From NCBI RefSeq assembly GCF_946885885.1, contig NZ_CAMPHN010000131.1:1-12095 (forward strand): a stretch of DNA of 12,095 nt, written 5' to 3'. The position numbers and the translations under genes are program-made. The notes under the pieces are model-generated. The model searched no databases. It was given only the letters and a program-made list of their open reading frames with translations, and was not told the origin of the DNA. This document shows, piece by piece, positions 1 through 6,688 of this stretch (position 1 is the stretch's first letter; every line of letters begins with the position of its first letter). This stretch comes from an uncultured Pseudomonas sp. GTDB taxonomy: Bacteria > Pseudomonadota > Gammaproteobacteria > Pseudomonadales > Pseudomonadaceae.

Positions 1-171
1 CACCCACGCATCGCTTATGCGGCTTGATTTGGTGTATTTGATTGCCGGGTTAATATCTCATGTTCATCGGCAAGCGATTTTGCCCCACCCTACAGATGTC
101 TCGTCCATCGCTGCATATCCGCTTGCCGGCAGTACCGCTGTCCCGTCCTGTACGCATCTGTATAGGCACCG

Positions 172-177
172 TACAAT
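172..177 (+). promoter_or_regulatory. Possible -10 box for proS
   Basis: TACAAT sits 43 bp upstream of the proS ATG, in the 220-bp leader that carries no gene. The hexamer is close to the sigma-70 -10 consensus, but the sequence 17 bp upstream (TGTACG) is a poor -35 box, so this is a tentative call. A second AT-rich spot, TAATAT at 51-56, follows TTGATT boxes at 24-29 and 38-43 with bad spacing and is less likely. Confidence 0.3.
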
Positions 178-220
178 GCCGGCCTATCGAAAGCCTTCGC
201 AACCGACAAAACGGCCAAAC

Positions 221-1936
221 ATGCGTACTAGTCAGTTTCTGCTCGCCACCCTCAAAGAAACCCCTTCCGATGCCGTAGTGATCAGCCATCAGTTGATGCT
301 GCGCGCCGGGATGATCCGCAAACTCGCCTCCGGCCTCTACACCTGGCTGCCCATGGGCCTGCGCGTATTGCGCAAGGTGGAAAAGGTGGTGCGCGAGGAA
401 ATGAACGCCGCGGGTGCCCTCGAAGTGCTGATGCCGGGCATTCAGCCGGCCGAGCTGTGGCAGGAGTCCGGGCGCTGGGAACAATACGGCCCCGAGCTGC
501 TGCGCATGAAGGATCGCCACGGCCGCGATTTCTGCGCCGGCCCGACCCATGAGGAAGTGATCACCGATCTGGCGCGTAACGAGCTGAACAGCTACAAGCA
601 GCTGCCGATCAACATGTACCAGATCCAGACCAAGTTCCGCGACGAGATCCGTCCGCGCTTCGGTTTGATGCGTGGCCGCGAGTTCATCATGAAGGACGCC
701 TACTCCTTTCATATCGATCAGGCCTCGTTGCAGGAAACCTACGACCGCATGCACCAGGCCTACTGCAACGTCTTTAGCCGCCTGGGCCTGAATTTCCGCC
801 CGGTGCAGGCCGACACCGGCTCGATCGGCGGTACCGGCTCCCATGAGTTCCATGTCCTGGCCGAATCCGGCGAAGACGATATCGCCTTCAGCGACAGCTC
901 CGATTACGCCGCCAATATCGAGAAGGCCGAAGCCATTCCGCGGGAAAAAGAGCGCGGTGCCGCCACCGAAGCGCTGCGCCTGGTCGACACCCCTAACACC
1001 AAGACCATCGCCGACTTGGTGGAAGGCTTCAATCTGCCCATCGAGAAGACCATCAAGACCCTGGTCGTGCATGGTGCCGAAGCAGGCACGCTGATCGCCC
1101 TGATCATCCGCGGCGACCACGAACTGAACGAGATCAAGGCCGCCAATCTGGCTCAGGTCGCCAGCCCGCTGACGTTCGCCTCGGAAGCCGAGCTGCGCAC
1201 CGCCATCGGTGCCGGCGCCGGCTCCCTCGGCCCACTGAACCTGCCGCTGCCGTGCATCGTCGATCGTTCGGTGGCTCTGATGAGCGATTTCGCCATCGGC
1301 GCCAACATCGACGACAAGCACTACCTCGGCGTCAACTGGGAGCGCGACCTGCCGCTGCCCGAAGTCGCCGACCTGCGCAACGTCGTCGCCGGCGACCCCA
1401 GCCCGGACGGTCAGGGCACCCTGGAGATCAAGCGCGGCATCGAGGTCGGGCATATCTTCCAACTCGGCAGCAAATACAGCGAAGCCTTGAATTGCCAGGT
1501 GCTGGGCGAAGCCGGCAAGCCGGTGACCCTGACCATGGGCTGCTACGGCATCGGCGTTTCCCGCGTGGTGGCCGCGGCCATCGAGCAGAACAACGACGAA
1601 CGCGGCATCCTCTGGAGCGACGCCTTGGCGCCCTTCCAGATCGCCCTGGTGCCGCTGCGCTACGAAACCGAAGCGGTGCGCGAAGCCACCGACAACCTGT
1701 ATGCGCAACTGACCGCGGCAGGCTTCGAAGTGTTGCTCGACGACCGTGACAAAAAGACCAGTCCGGGCATCAAATTCGCTGACATGGAACTGATCGGCAT
1801 CCCGCATCGCATCGTCGTCAGCGACCGCGGCCTGGCCGATGGCAACCTGGAATACAAGAGCCGTCGCGAAACCGATGCGCAGGCGGTTCCCCTAGCCGAA
1901 ATCATGTCGTTTATCCAAGCACGCATCAGCCGCTGA
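221..1936 (+). CDS. proS: Prolyl-tRNA synthetase (bacterial type with editing domain)
   Basis: The enzyme charges tRNA-Pro with proline using ATP in the cytoplasm. The 571-residue product has the usual length of bacterial-type ProS. Class II motif 2 is visible at about 137-156 (TKFRDE, then [12 protein letters not shown]), and motif 3 at 440-448 (GCYGIGVSR). Between them, at about 224-405, lies the YbaK-like insertion that hydrolyses mischarged Ala-tRNA-Pro. Its KTIKTL stretch places Lys279 at the position known as an editing residue in E. coli ProS. The last ~100 residues are the anticodon-binding domain. The frame is open back to position 17, but MRTSQF at 221 is the family's normal N-terminus and the upstream codons look non-coding. 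No clear Shine-Dalgarno precedes this ATG. The lipoprotein gene follows after 25 bp, so ProS probably heads a short operon. The identification is secure. Confidence 0.98.
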   Translation: MRTSQFLLATLKETPSDAVVISHQLMLRAGMIRKLASGLYTWLPMGLRVLRKVEKVVREEMNAAGALEVLMPGIQPAELWQESGRWEQYGPELLRMKDRHGRDFCAGPTHEEVITDLARNELNSYKQLPINMYQIQTKFRDEIRPRFGLMRGREFIMKDAYSFHIDQASLQETYDRMHQAYCNVFSRLGLNFRPVQADTGSIGGTGSHEFHVLAESGEDDIAFSDSSDYAANIEKAEAIPREKERGAATEALRLVDTPNTKTIADLVEGFNLPIEKTIKTLVVHGAEAGTLIALIIRGDHELNEIKAANLAQVASPLTFASEAELRTAIGAGAGSLGPLNLPLPCIVDRSVALMSDFAIGANIDDKHYLGVNWERDLPLPEVADLRNVVAGDPSPDGQGTLEIKRGIEVGHIFQLGSKYSEALNCQVLGEAGKPVTLTMGCYGIGVSRVVAAAIEQNNDERGILWSDALAPFQIALVPLRYETEAVREATDNLYAQLTAAGFEVLLDDRDKKTSPGIKFADMELIGIPHRIVVSDRGLADGNLEYKSRRETDAQAVPLAEIMSFIQARISR

Positions 1937-1961
1937 TTTCAGCCTTTCGACAAGAGTCATC

Positions 1962-2915
1962 ATGTTCAAGCGAAACACCTTGCACTTGGTCGGCGCCGTC
2001 CTCGGCGCCGTCCTCTTCCTCAGCGGCTGTGCCAACCAGCTACCGCAACGCAGCGAGCATGAAGAGCGCATCGAGCGTAAATTGCTCGATCATAATCTGC
2101 AGATAGACGTCGGCGAGCCGCGCGTACTGGAGCTACCGCAGCGTCGCGTGCGCGTGCAGGAACAGAAAACCTTCGAAGTCACCGCCTTCGCGGTCACTCG
2201 CCGTTACGACCGCTATACCCCTTACCAGGCGTGGCGCGAGCTGTATGAAGTACCGCTCGGTGCGGTTGCCGTGGTGGCCGGTATCGGCGCCAACGTGCTG
2301 AACGTGGCGCTGCTCGGCAGCCTGCCCGATAGCGCGACCAAGGACTGGATCAGCTATGGCTTCGCCGGCCTCAACCCCTTTATGAACGCCGAGTCCAACG
2401 GCCGCTCGCAGCAGAATCTCGCCAGCCTCGACGAACAGCGCCAGGATGCGCGCACGGAATACTCCAGCCTGCCGTGGGCCGAACGCATCGTCAGCGTCAA
2501 AGCCGCCGAACAAACCCATGAACTGCTGACCGACCGCAACGGCGTACTGCGCCTCAACCTGCTCGACGGCCCCTTCGCCGAGCAGGACATCAGCCATATC
2601 GGCGTCCTGTTGCTCAGCGCCGAAGAGCCGCAAAGCGGCACCCGCGCCGATGCCAGCCTGCTGGTCAGCCACACGCTACGCGGCAAATTGCTGGAAGCCC
2701 ACGGCCTGGTCTACGACGACCTGGAAGACGACGACGTCGCGCAATGGGTGCACAGGGTCAAGCGCCTGTCCGAGCTGGGCCTGGAGGAAGAAGCCAGCGA
2801 GCTGGAACAGAGCCTGATCGAACTGACCCGCAACGACCCGGAATTGCAGGAGGCCTTTCTCAAGGCGTTGATGCAGGATGCCGGACGCCTGGTCGCCGAT
2901 CCGGGCGACAGTTGA
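1962..2915 (+). CDS. Uncharacterised outer-membrane-type lipoprotein
   Basis: This 317-aa protein begins with a lipoprotein signal peptide: two early positive charges (K3, R4), a hydrophobic run to residue 20, and the lipobox LSGC with the acylated cysteine at position 23. Residue 24 is Ala rather than Asp, which by the usual +2 rule favours outer-membrane sorting. Residues 97-120 form a second hydrophobic, Gly/Ala-rich segment that may insert in or pack on a membrane. The C-terminal third is acidic, with a DDLEDDD patch at 252-258 and predicted helix from about 260 to 310. I recognise no functional domain. The start has a good Shine-Dalgarno, AAGAG at 1952-1956. It lies 25 bp after proS and 6 bp before a lytic transglycosylase gene, which suggests co-expression and perhaps a shared envelope role. 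Function is unknown; the secreted location is well supported. Confidence 0.85.
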   Translation: MFKRNTLHLVGAVLGAVLFLSGCANQLPQRSEHEERIERKLLDHNLQIDVGEPRVLELPQRRVRVQEQKTFEVTAFAVTRRYDRYTPYQAWRELYEVPLGAVAVVAGIGANVLNVALLGSLPDSATKDWISYGFAGLNPFMNAESNGRSQQNLASLDEQRQDARTEYSSLPWAERIVSVKAAEQTHELLTDRNGVLRLNLLDGPFAEQDISHIGVLLLSAEEPQSGTRADASLLVSHTLRGKLLEAHGLVYDDLEDDDVAQWVHRVKRLSELGLEEEASELEQSLIELTRNDPELQEAFLKALMQDAGRLVADPGDS

Positions 2916-2921
2916 ACCGGC

Positions 2922-3494
2922 ATGACCGCGCGCTTCGCCCTGGCGTTACTGAGTCTGCTGCTATGCATGCCGGTTTACGCCAGCGTGCGCCAGGCGCCGG
3001 AACCCGAGCTGCGCGACTTACTGCAGCGCACCGTTGCCGAAGCGGACAGTTTCGCCGATAGGTTCGACGCCGAGGTCTGGCTGCTGGACATGTCCACGCG
3101 CCTGACTCGCTACATTCCCGCCCCGCATGAACGCCTGACATTGCTCAGGCTGGTGCACCGGGAAGCCAGCAAGGCCGGCTTGCGCCCCGATCTGGTATTG
3201 GCCTTGATCCATACCGAAAGCCATTTCAACCGCTTCGCGATTTCCTCGGTCGGCGCTCAAGGCATGATGCAAGTGATGCCGTTCTGGAAAGCCGAACTGG
3301 GCCGTCCGCAGGACAACCTCACCGACAACGCCACCAACCTGCGCTACGGCTGCACCATTCTCAGCTTCTATCTGCGCAAGGAAAACGGCAACCTCAGCCG
3401 CGCCCTGGCCCGCTACAACGGCAGTCTGGGCAAACAGACCTACCCGGCCAAGGTGATCGGCTTCTGGCACGACTTCTGGTACGTCAAACCGTAG
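2922..3494 (+). CDS. Small secreted lytic transglycosylase (SLT domain)
   Basis: The product is a 190-aa periplasmic peptidoglycan-cleaving enzyme, one compact SLT (goose-lysozyme-like) domain behind a signal peptide. Residues 1-20 form the signal, with a likely cut after VYA, and no lipobox cysteine is placed for lipidation. The SLT signature is clear: the catalytic glutamate is Glu99 in HTES, followed by the GAQGMMQ motif at 111-117 (G-L-M-Q type) and ARYNGS at 163-168. Enzymes of this family cut the MurNAc-GlcNAc bond non-hydrolytically, giving 1,6-anhydro-MurNAc ends. It follows the lipoprotein gene after 6 bp and is probably translated from the same mRNA; its own Shine-Dalgarno is weak. 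The TAG stop lies inside a palindromic repeat of the CCGTAGG family. Family assignment is firm; which cell-wall process it serves is not visible. Confidence 0.92.
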   Translation: MTARFALALLSLLLCMPVYASVRQAPEPELRDLLQRTVAEADSFADRFDAEVWLLDMSTRLTRYIPAPHERLTLLRLVHREASKAGLRPDLVLALIHTESHFNRFAISSVGAQGMMQVMPFWKAELGRPQDNLTDNATNLRYGCTILSFYLRKENGNLSRALARYNGSLGKQTYPAKVIGFWHDFWYVKP

Positions 3495-3522
3495 GTTGGT
3501 GCTGAGCGCAGCGAAGCCCAAC
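3489..3522. repeat. Palindromic interspersed repeat, copy 1
   Basis: This short imperfect palindrome starts with CCGTAGG and ends with GCCCAAC. The arms GTTGG(T)GC at 3495-3502 and GCCCAAC at 3516-3522 pair with one bulged T. Its 3' half (3501-3522) matches the reverse complement of 10119-10140 at 18 of 22 positions, so it belongs with the two copies near 10118-10266. It resembles small repeats I recall as common between Pseudomonas genes. It supplies the stop codon of the transglycosylase gene and lies between convergent genes, where a hairpin could act as a 3' mRNA end or stabiliser. No T-run follows, so it is not a standard terminator. Confidence 0.6.
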
Positions 3523-3545
3523 TTTCTCAATGCGCACCAAGCCAC

Positions 3546-3821
3546 TCAACCACGCACGATAAATCCGGCGATCCCCTGCAACGGCTGGCTCTCCAGCTCG
3601 ACGCCAGCGACCTTGGCCGCATCCGGCCCCTGCTCCAGCCAAGTCGCCAGCTCACGCACCGCGTCTTCTTCCCCTTCGAACAAGACCTCGACACGGCCGT
3701 CGGCGAGATTGCGCACCCAGCCATTCAAATCCAGGCGCTCGGCCTGGTTCTGCGTGTACTGACGAAAACTCACGCCCTGTACCCGACCACTGATATACCC
3801 ATGCATGCAAATCCGCGACAT
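3546..3821 (-). CDS. acyP: Acylphosphatase
   Basis: The 91-aa protein is a typical small acylphosphatase, which hydrolyses carboxyl-phosphate anhydrides such as acetyl phosphate and 1,3-bisphosphoglycerate in the cytosol. The first signature GRVQGVSFR (12-20) carries the phosphate-binding Arg20. The second, GWVRNLADGRVEV (34-46), contains Asn38, the residue that positions the catalytic water. Length matches the family. Translation starts at an ATG preceded by AGGAG at 3829-3833 (complement), which lies inside the last codons and stop of the upstream thioredoxin-like gene. The two genes are 4 bp apart and surely co-transcribed. Why an acylphosphatase pairs with an envelope redox protein is not evident, although I recall the pair being adjacent in other Pseudomonas. 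Confidence 0.95.
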   Translation of the reverse strand: MSRICMHGYISGRVQGVSFRQYTQNQAERLDLNGWVRNLADGRVEVLFEGEEDAVRELATWLEQGPDAAKVAGVELESQPLQGIAGFIVRG

Positions 3822-3825
3822 CCGA

Positions 3826-4305
3826 TCACTCCTGCGTCCGCAATGTTGTTAAGCGCGCCCTGAGTCCGGCGGCCGTTTGTTCGCCGAGCAGACGTTCGCG
3901 CATCCGCCCTTGCCCATCGACGATAAAGGTCACCGGTAATACCTCGGCGCGCGGCAGACCGAAGCGCGGTGCCGGATCCTGAGCCAGCACCGTGAACTCA
4001 ATCCCCAGGGCCTGCGCCGCCTTGCTCAGCTCGGCGCCCTGCAAACCGTCGAAGTTCACCCCGAGAACGCTGACCGGCTGCCCGTCCATTTGTTCGGCCA
4101 GGGCGTTCAACTCGGGAATCTCGCTGCGACAAGGCGCGCACCACTCGGCCCAGTAATTAATCACCAACCACTGGCCTTCCAGGCGTTCAGCCGCTACCTT
4201 TTGCCCATGCTGATCGACGCCGAAGTCTGCGGTGCAGCCCGCCAGGAATAAACCAGCGACAATTCCCGCAATATTGGCCATGACCGCCTGGAGCCGTATT
4301 ACCAT
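3826..4305 (-). CDS. TlpA/ResA-like thiol-disulfide oxidoreductase lipoprotein
   Basis: This is a membrane-anchored periplasmic thioredoxin-fold protein. Numbered from the ATG at 4305, a hydrophobic signal leads to the lipobox LAGC with Cys24. The redox motif is WCAPC (Cys56 and Cys59), and the fold's cis-proline appears in the EVLPVTF stretch. Proteins of this class reduce or shuffle disulfides, for example in cytochrome c maturation, but the partner here cannot be read from sequence. Start choice: the frame is open to a GTG at 4326, giving 166 aa, but the ATG at 4305 has a good Shine-Dalgarno (GAGG about 9 nt upstream), a positive charge in the signal, and leaves 30 bp rather than 9 bp to the divergent gene. 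A third ATG at 4281 is possible but would lose that charge. acyP follows 4 bp downstream. Confidence 0.88.
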   Translation of the reverse strand: MVIRLQAVMANIAGIVAGLFLAGCTADFGVDQHGQKVAAERLEGQWLVINYWAEWCAPCRSEIPELNALAEQMDGQPVSVLGVNFDGLQGAELSKAAQALGIEFTVLAQDPAPRFGLPRAEVLPVTFIVDGQGRMRERLLGEQTAAGLRARLTTLRTQE

Positions 4306-4335
4306 GCTTTCGATCCTCGCCCACACAGGGTTGTT

Positions 4336-5745
4336 ATGACGCTAGATGCCTTGCGCCTGGAAGTGCCGGAGATCCACGAGGAAGACGCCATCTCCCTGGC
4401 CGATCTCAACGAGCAATTGCTGCAAGCCCGCTCGCAGCCGCAGGAACATGCACTGCAGGCCGTCCTGAGCCTGCTGTTCCACCTCAATCGCAGCGTCACG
4501 ACCTTACTCGAAAGGCAGCGCGCGCTGCAAAGCTTCAGCGAGGAGTATCGCCACTACGCGGCGGCCTATCGTAACGACACCCCACCCTCGAGCCTGTTCG
4601 TGCGCCTATGCCGCGAGCTGGCCGCAGGCTTCAAACGCCTGCTGTTGCAGATACTCCAGGGGCGCCAGCCCTCGCGGCCACACCTGGCCTGGTGCCTGTA
4701 TATGGCGCAACACTTTCTCGCGCAAAACCTGCTGCGCCATTACCAGCTGTATCAGGAGCCGCCAGCCAGCCTGTGGCGCGACAGCCATCTGCTGTATTGG
4801 ATCGGCGAGCGCCAGAATTGCCTCGACGAGCATGTCGCCGCCGCCTTTCAACCCCTGCCGGCCAGCAGTTTGCGCGGTCTCTACCAACAGATGCTACTGC
4901 TGGCCCTGAGCAACCCCTTTCACCTCGCCGAAGGCGAATGCCTGCTGCTGTTCGGCGCGCTGGCGCAGCTTGCCGAACTGCCGCGCCTGCTGCCCTGGGA
5001 ACAGGACGATGAGATCGAGGGGCCGATCGTCAGCCTGACCGAGCCGCAACCCTGGATCGATTCGATGCAGCTCAGCGACAGCGATCCCAGCCATTTACGG
5101 CGCTTCGAGCTGGGCGCCCTGCTGGTCGCCCTGCACGAGCCCGCGCCCTTGCGGAGCATGGCCGAACGACAGCTACTGGAACGCGTGCAGCAGCAGTGGT
5201 CGGGACAACAACCACGCCGCCACCAACGCGCCGAGCAAGCGCAGGCGTGCAATCTGGTCGTCGGCCTGCCCGCCATTCATGCGCAACTGCTGGAAAAGCG
5301 CCCACTCCCCACACCCGCGCAGATGCTCGACAACAGCCCGGGCGGCGCACGCCTGCTATGCAACCCGGATCACGCCCTGCAGCTGTCCGTCGGCCAACTG
5401 GTACTCCTGCTGAGCACCAGCACTACCCCCACGCTGGCGTTGGTGCGCTGGCGCCACCTGAATGCCGACGGCCTGCACCTGGGCCTGCGCTACCTCAAGG
5501 GCTTGCCGCGCCCGGCATGGCTACGTCGTGCGCCCAGCGCCCAGGCTCATCCAGGTATCCTGCAAAGCACACCGACCCCTGGCCATGGCTGGCACCATGG
5601 TCTGTGGCTGCCCAACGACCAATTTGTCGAAGGGGAAAATTTCTGGCTGCAGCTGGCCAATAGCAACAGCCAGACCGCAATGCCCCTACCCGCCGCCAAT
5701 CTCAGCAGCGCTTCGGTAAGCCGCCACGCCATGCGCTTGGGATAA
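4336..5745 (+). CDS. Large cytoplasmic protein with degenerate PilZ-like C-terminal region
   Basis: The 469-aa product has no signal peptide or membrane span. Residues 1-290 are Leu/Gln/Ala-rich and look all-helical, with no recognised motif. From about 290 the protein shows the two sequence marks of PilZ c-di-GMP-binding domains: an RxxxR (Arg294-Arg298 in RRHQR) and, 34 residues later, a DxSxxG (Asp332, Ser334, Gly337 in DNSPGG). Alternating hydrophobic strands follow to about 390 (QLVLLLS, LALVRW, LHLGLRYL), as expected of the PilZ barrel. Residues 395-469 form a less ordered tail. The start is well set by AGGG at 4327-4330, 5 nt before ATG. It is transcribed divergently from the TlpA-like gene. 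The PilZ reading is my inference from motif spacing; I recall homologues at this locus in Pseudomonas being labelled hypothetical or, loosely, 'molecular chaperone'. Ligand binding is unproven. Confidence 0.85.
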   Translation: MTLDALRLEVPEIHEEDAISLADLNEQLLQARSQPQEHALQAVLSLLFHLNRSVTTLLERQRALQSFSEEYRHYAAAYRNDTPPSSLFVRLCRELAAGFKRLLLQILQGRQPSRPHLAWCLYMAQHFLAQNLLRHYQLYQEPPASLWRDSHLLYWIGERQNCLDEHVAAAFQPLPASSLRGLYQQMLLLALSNPFHLAEGECLLLFGALAQLAELPRLLPWEQDDEIEGPIVSLTEPQPWIDSMQLSDSDPSHLRRFELGALLVALHEPAPLRSMAERQLLERVQQQWSGQQPRRHQRAEQAQACNLVVGLPAIHAQLLEKRPLPTPAQMLDNSPGGARLLCNPDHALQLSVGQLVLLLSTSTTPTLALVRWRHLNADGLHLGLRYLKGLPRPAWLRRAPSAQAHPGILQSTPTPGHGWHHGLWLPNDQFVEGENFWLQLANSNSQTAMPLPAANLSSASVSRHAMRLG

Positions 5746-5794
5746 ACATGAAAAACTGCGAGCAATGTCACGCCAAGCATCGGCCGAGTGCACA

Positions 5795-5822
5795 GTTTCA
5801 TCGGCAAAGCCGCGCTTATACT
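5795..5822 (+). promoter_or_regulatory. Candidate sigma-70 promoter for the 130-aa gene
   Basis: A good -10 box, TATACT at 5817-5822, lies 50 bp upstream of the ATG at 5873. The best -35 match is GTTTCA at 5795-5800 with a 16-bp spacer, which is weak. The 127-bp gap after the preceding gene and the terminator after the following one fit a separate transcript. Position is plausible, not certain. Confidence 0.4.
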
Positions 5823-5872
5823 TGACCGCACTCGTGTTTGATTCGCCCTGCTACCAGCCTGGAATTGCGCCC

Positions 5873-6265
5873 ATGACCCAAGCCCACGACAAGTTGATCG
5901 GTCCAGTGCCTTCGCGCATCGTCGACGCCGCCCGCCTTCTGGTTACGCCTTACGAAGGGCGCGTTGCCGAGTTCAACGTCGCTACCTGGCTGCAACTGCC
6001 CGGTTTGGCGACATTGCCCGTGTCCCTGCTGATCAGCTACCGCGATGGCGACAAACGTCGCGAAGTCGCGGTGGATCACGGCAAGGTCAATGCCCACGGT
6101 AAGATCCTGTTGTCCGGCGTGGCGCGCGTACCGGTCAAGCAAAAGATTCAGGACATGCAGGTTCGCCTGCGTACGGCAGTACCGACGCAAGCCCTGATAG
6201 TCGAGGAGTTGTTCGTTCAGGCAGTGGAGCCGGCACACAGCGAGAGCCGCCAAGCCTTGGCATAA
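5873..6265 (+). CDS. Conserved-looking protein of unknown function, 130 aa
   Basis: I do not recognise this protein. It is soluble by appearance, with no signal or membrane segment. The middle (about 30-115) alternates hydrophobic and polar residues in a way that suggests a beta-rich fold, for example ATLPVSLLISY, KILLSGVARVPV and MQVRLRTAV, followed by a short acidic tail. The frame is open upstream to an ATG at 5765, but the codons before 5873 overlap the candidate promoter and look non-coding, and MTQAHDK at 5873 is the better start; only a weak GGAA lies ~10 nt upstream. It has a candidate promoter in front and a strong rho-independent terminator 20 bp after the stop, so it probably forms a single-gene unit. 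Codon use matches its neighbours. Real gene: likely. Function: none assignable. Confidence 0.75.
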   Translation: MTQAHDKLIGPVPSRIVDAARLLVTPYEGRVAEFNVATWLQLPGLATLPVSLLISYRDGDKRREVAVDHGKVNAHGKILLSGVARVPVKQKIQDMQVRLRTAVPTQALIVEELFVQAVEPAHSESRQALA

Positions 6266-6285
6266 GCATCACCTGCCACTTCAAG

Positions 6286-6309
6286 CCCCGCGCCCTGTCG
6301 CGGGGTTTT
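6286..6309 (+). terminator. Rho-independent terminator
   Basis: A perfect 7-bp GC stem (CCCCGCG 6286-6292 with CGCGGGG 6299-6305, loop CCCTGT) is followed directly by TTTT. It lies 20 bp after the 130-aa gene and ends just before the stop of the convergent 68-aa gene. The opposite strand has no T-run after the stem, so it should act mainly on plus-strand transcripts. Confidence 0.85.
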
Positions 6310-6313
6310 GCGT

Positions 6314-6520
6314 TCAGCGGCTGGCGCGCTCGTAATCGGCCTCGATGATCTGCAACGCATCGCTCGCGCCACCTTCCTCAGCAGTGCTCTCGACGGCAGG
6401 CTGGACCAAGGATTCGGGCCATTGCGCGAAACGCAGGCCGGTAATCCGGTTGAGGCGTTCCAGGGCCTCTTCTGGATCGAGTCGATGGAGATGAACAACC
6501 GCACTTCTTTTCGCTGTCAT
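6314..6520 (-). CDS. Small protein of unknown function, 68 aa
   Basis: A short gene convergent with the 130-aa gene. The start is supported by a good ribosome site on the minus strand (AAAGG, about 6 nt before ATG at 6520). The N-terminal half, with MTAKRS, a VVHLHR strand, and DPEEALERLNRITGLRF, reads as a short strand plus an amphipathic helix; the C-terminal half is acidic and Ala/Glu-rich. No signal peptide or membrane segment is present. The predicted protein is basic at the start and acidic at the end, which could suit a small regulator or adaptor, but I do not recognise a family. It lies 168 bp downstream of the yihY-like gene on the same strand, so it may be read from that transcript or from its own promoter. 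I judge it real from the ribosome site, ordered composition and compact fit between neighbours. Confidence 0.65.
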   Translation of the reverse strand: MTAKRSAVVHLHRLDPEEALERLNRITGLRFAQWPESLVQPAVESTAEEGGASDALQIIEADYERASR

Positions 6521-6626
6521 AAAACGCCTTTAACTCCGCTAATCCCTGCTCTGCTGGCAGCCTGATCGCAATCTGCCATTAAGCAATAGCCAAAAGCGTG
6601 CCAGCCTCCTTGTGCTCTACTTCCTG

Positions 6627-6657
6627 GCTCTCTCGCCCCGTTCAGGCGAGATCGAGC
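6627..6657. repeat. Hairpin between yihY-like gene and 68-aa gene
   Basis: An inverted repeat with a perfect 7-bp stem (TCTCGCC 6631-6637 with GGCGAGA 6645-6651) extends, past a 2-nt bulge, by GCTC (6627-6630) with GAGC (6654-6657). No T-run follows on either strand. It sits 32 bp past the stop of the YihY-like gene and could mark or protect an mRNA 3' end, or attenuate reading into the small gene. The stem is seen; the role is guesswork. Confidence 0.4.
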
Positions 6658-6688
6658 TTGCTACAACGCCGCAAACTGACGTTTTTCG

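Noticed and set aside
17..220. N-terminal extension of ProS by 68 codons
   Set aside because: ProS normally starts at MRTSQF (221). The upstream codons have no family match, and a candidate -10 box lies within them.
50..1807. 585-codon open frame on the minus strand opposite proS
   Set aside because: It is a shadow of the high-GC proS codons: the composition is Gly/Ala/Val/Gln/Asp-rich without motifs, and the plus strand encodes an unmistakable ProS.
2133..2672. 179-codon minus-strand frame opposite the lipoprotein gene
   Set aside because: Antisense shadow with low-complexity Gly/Ala/Val/Gln composition; the plus-strand frame has a signal peptide, lipobox and ribosome site.
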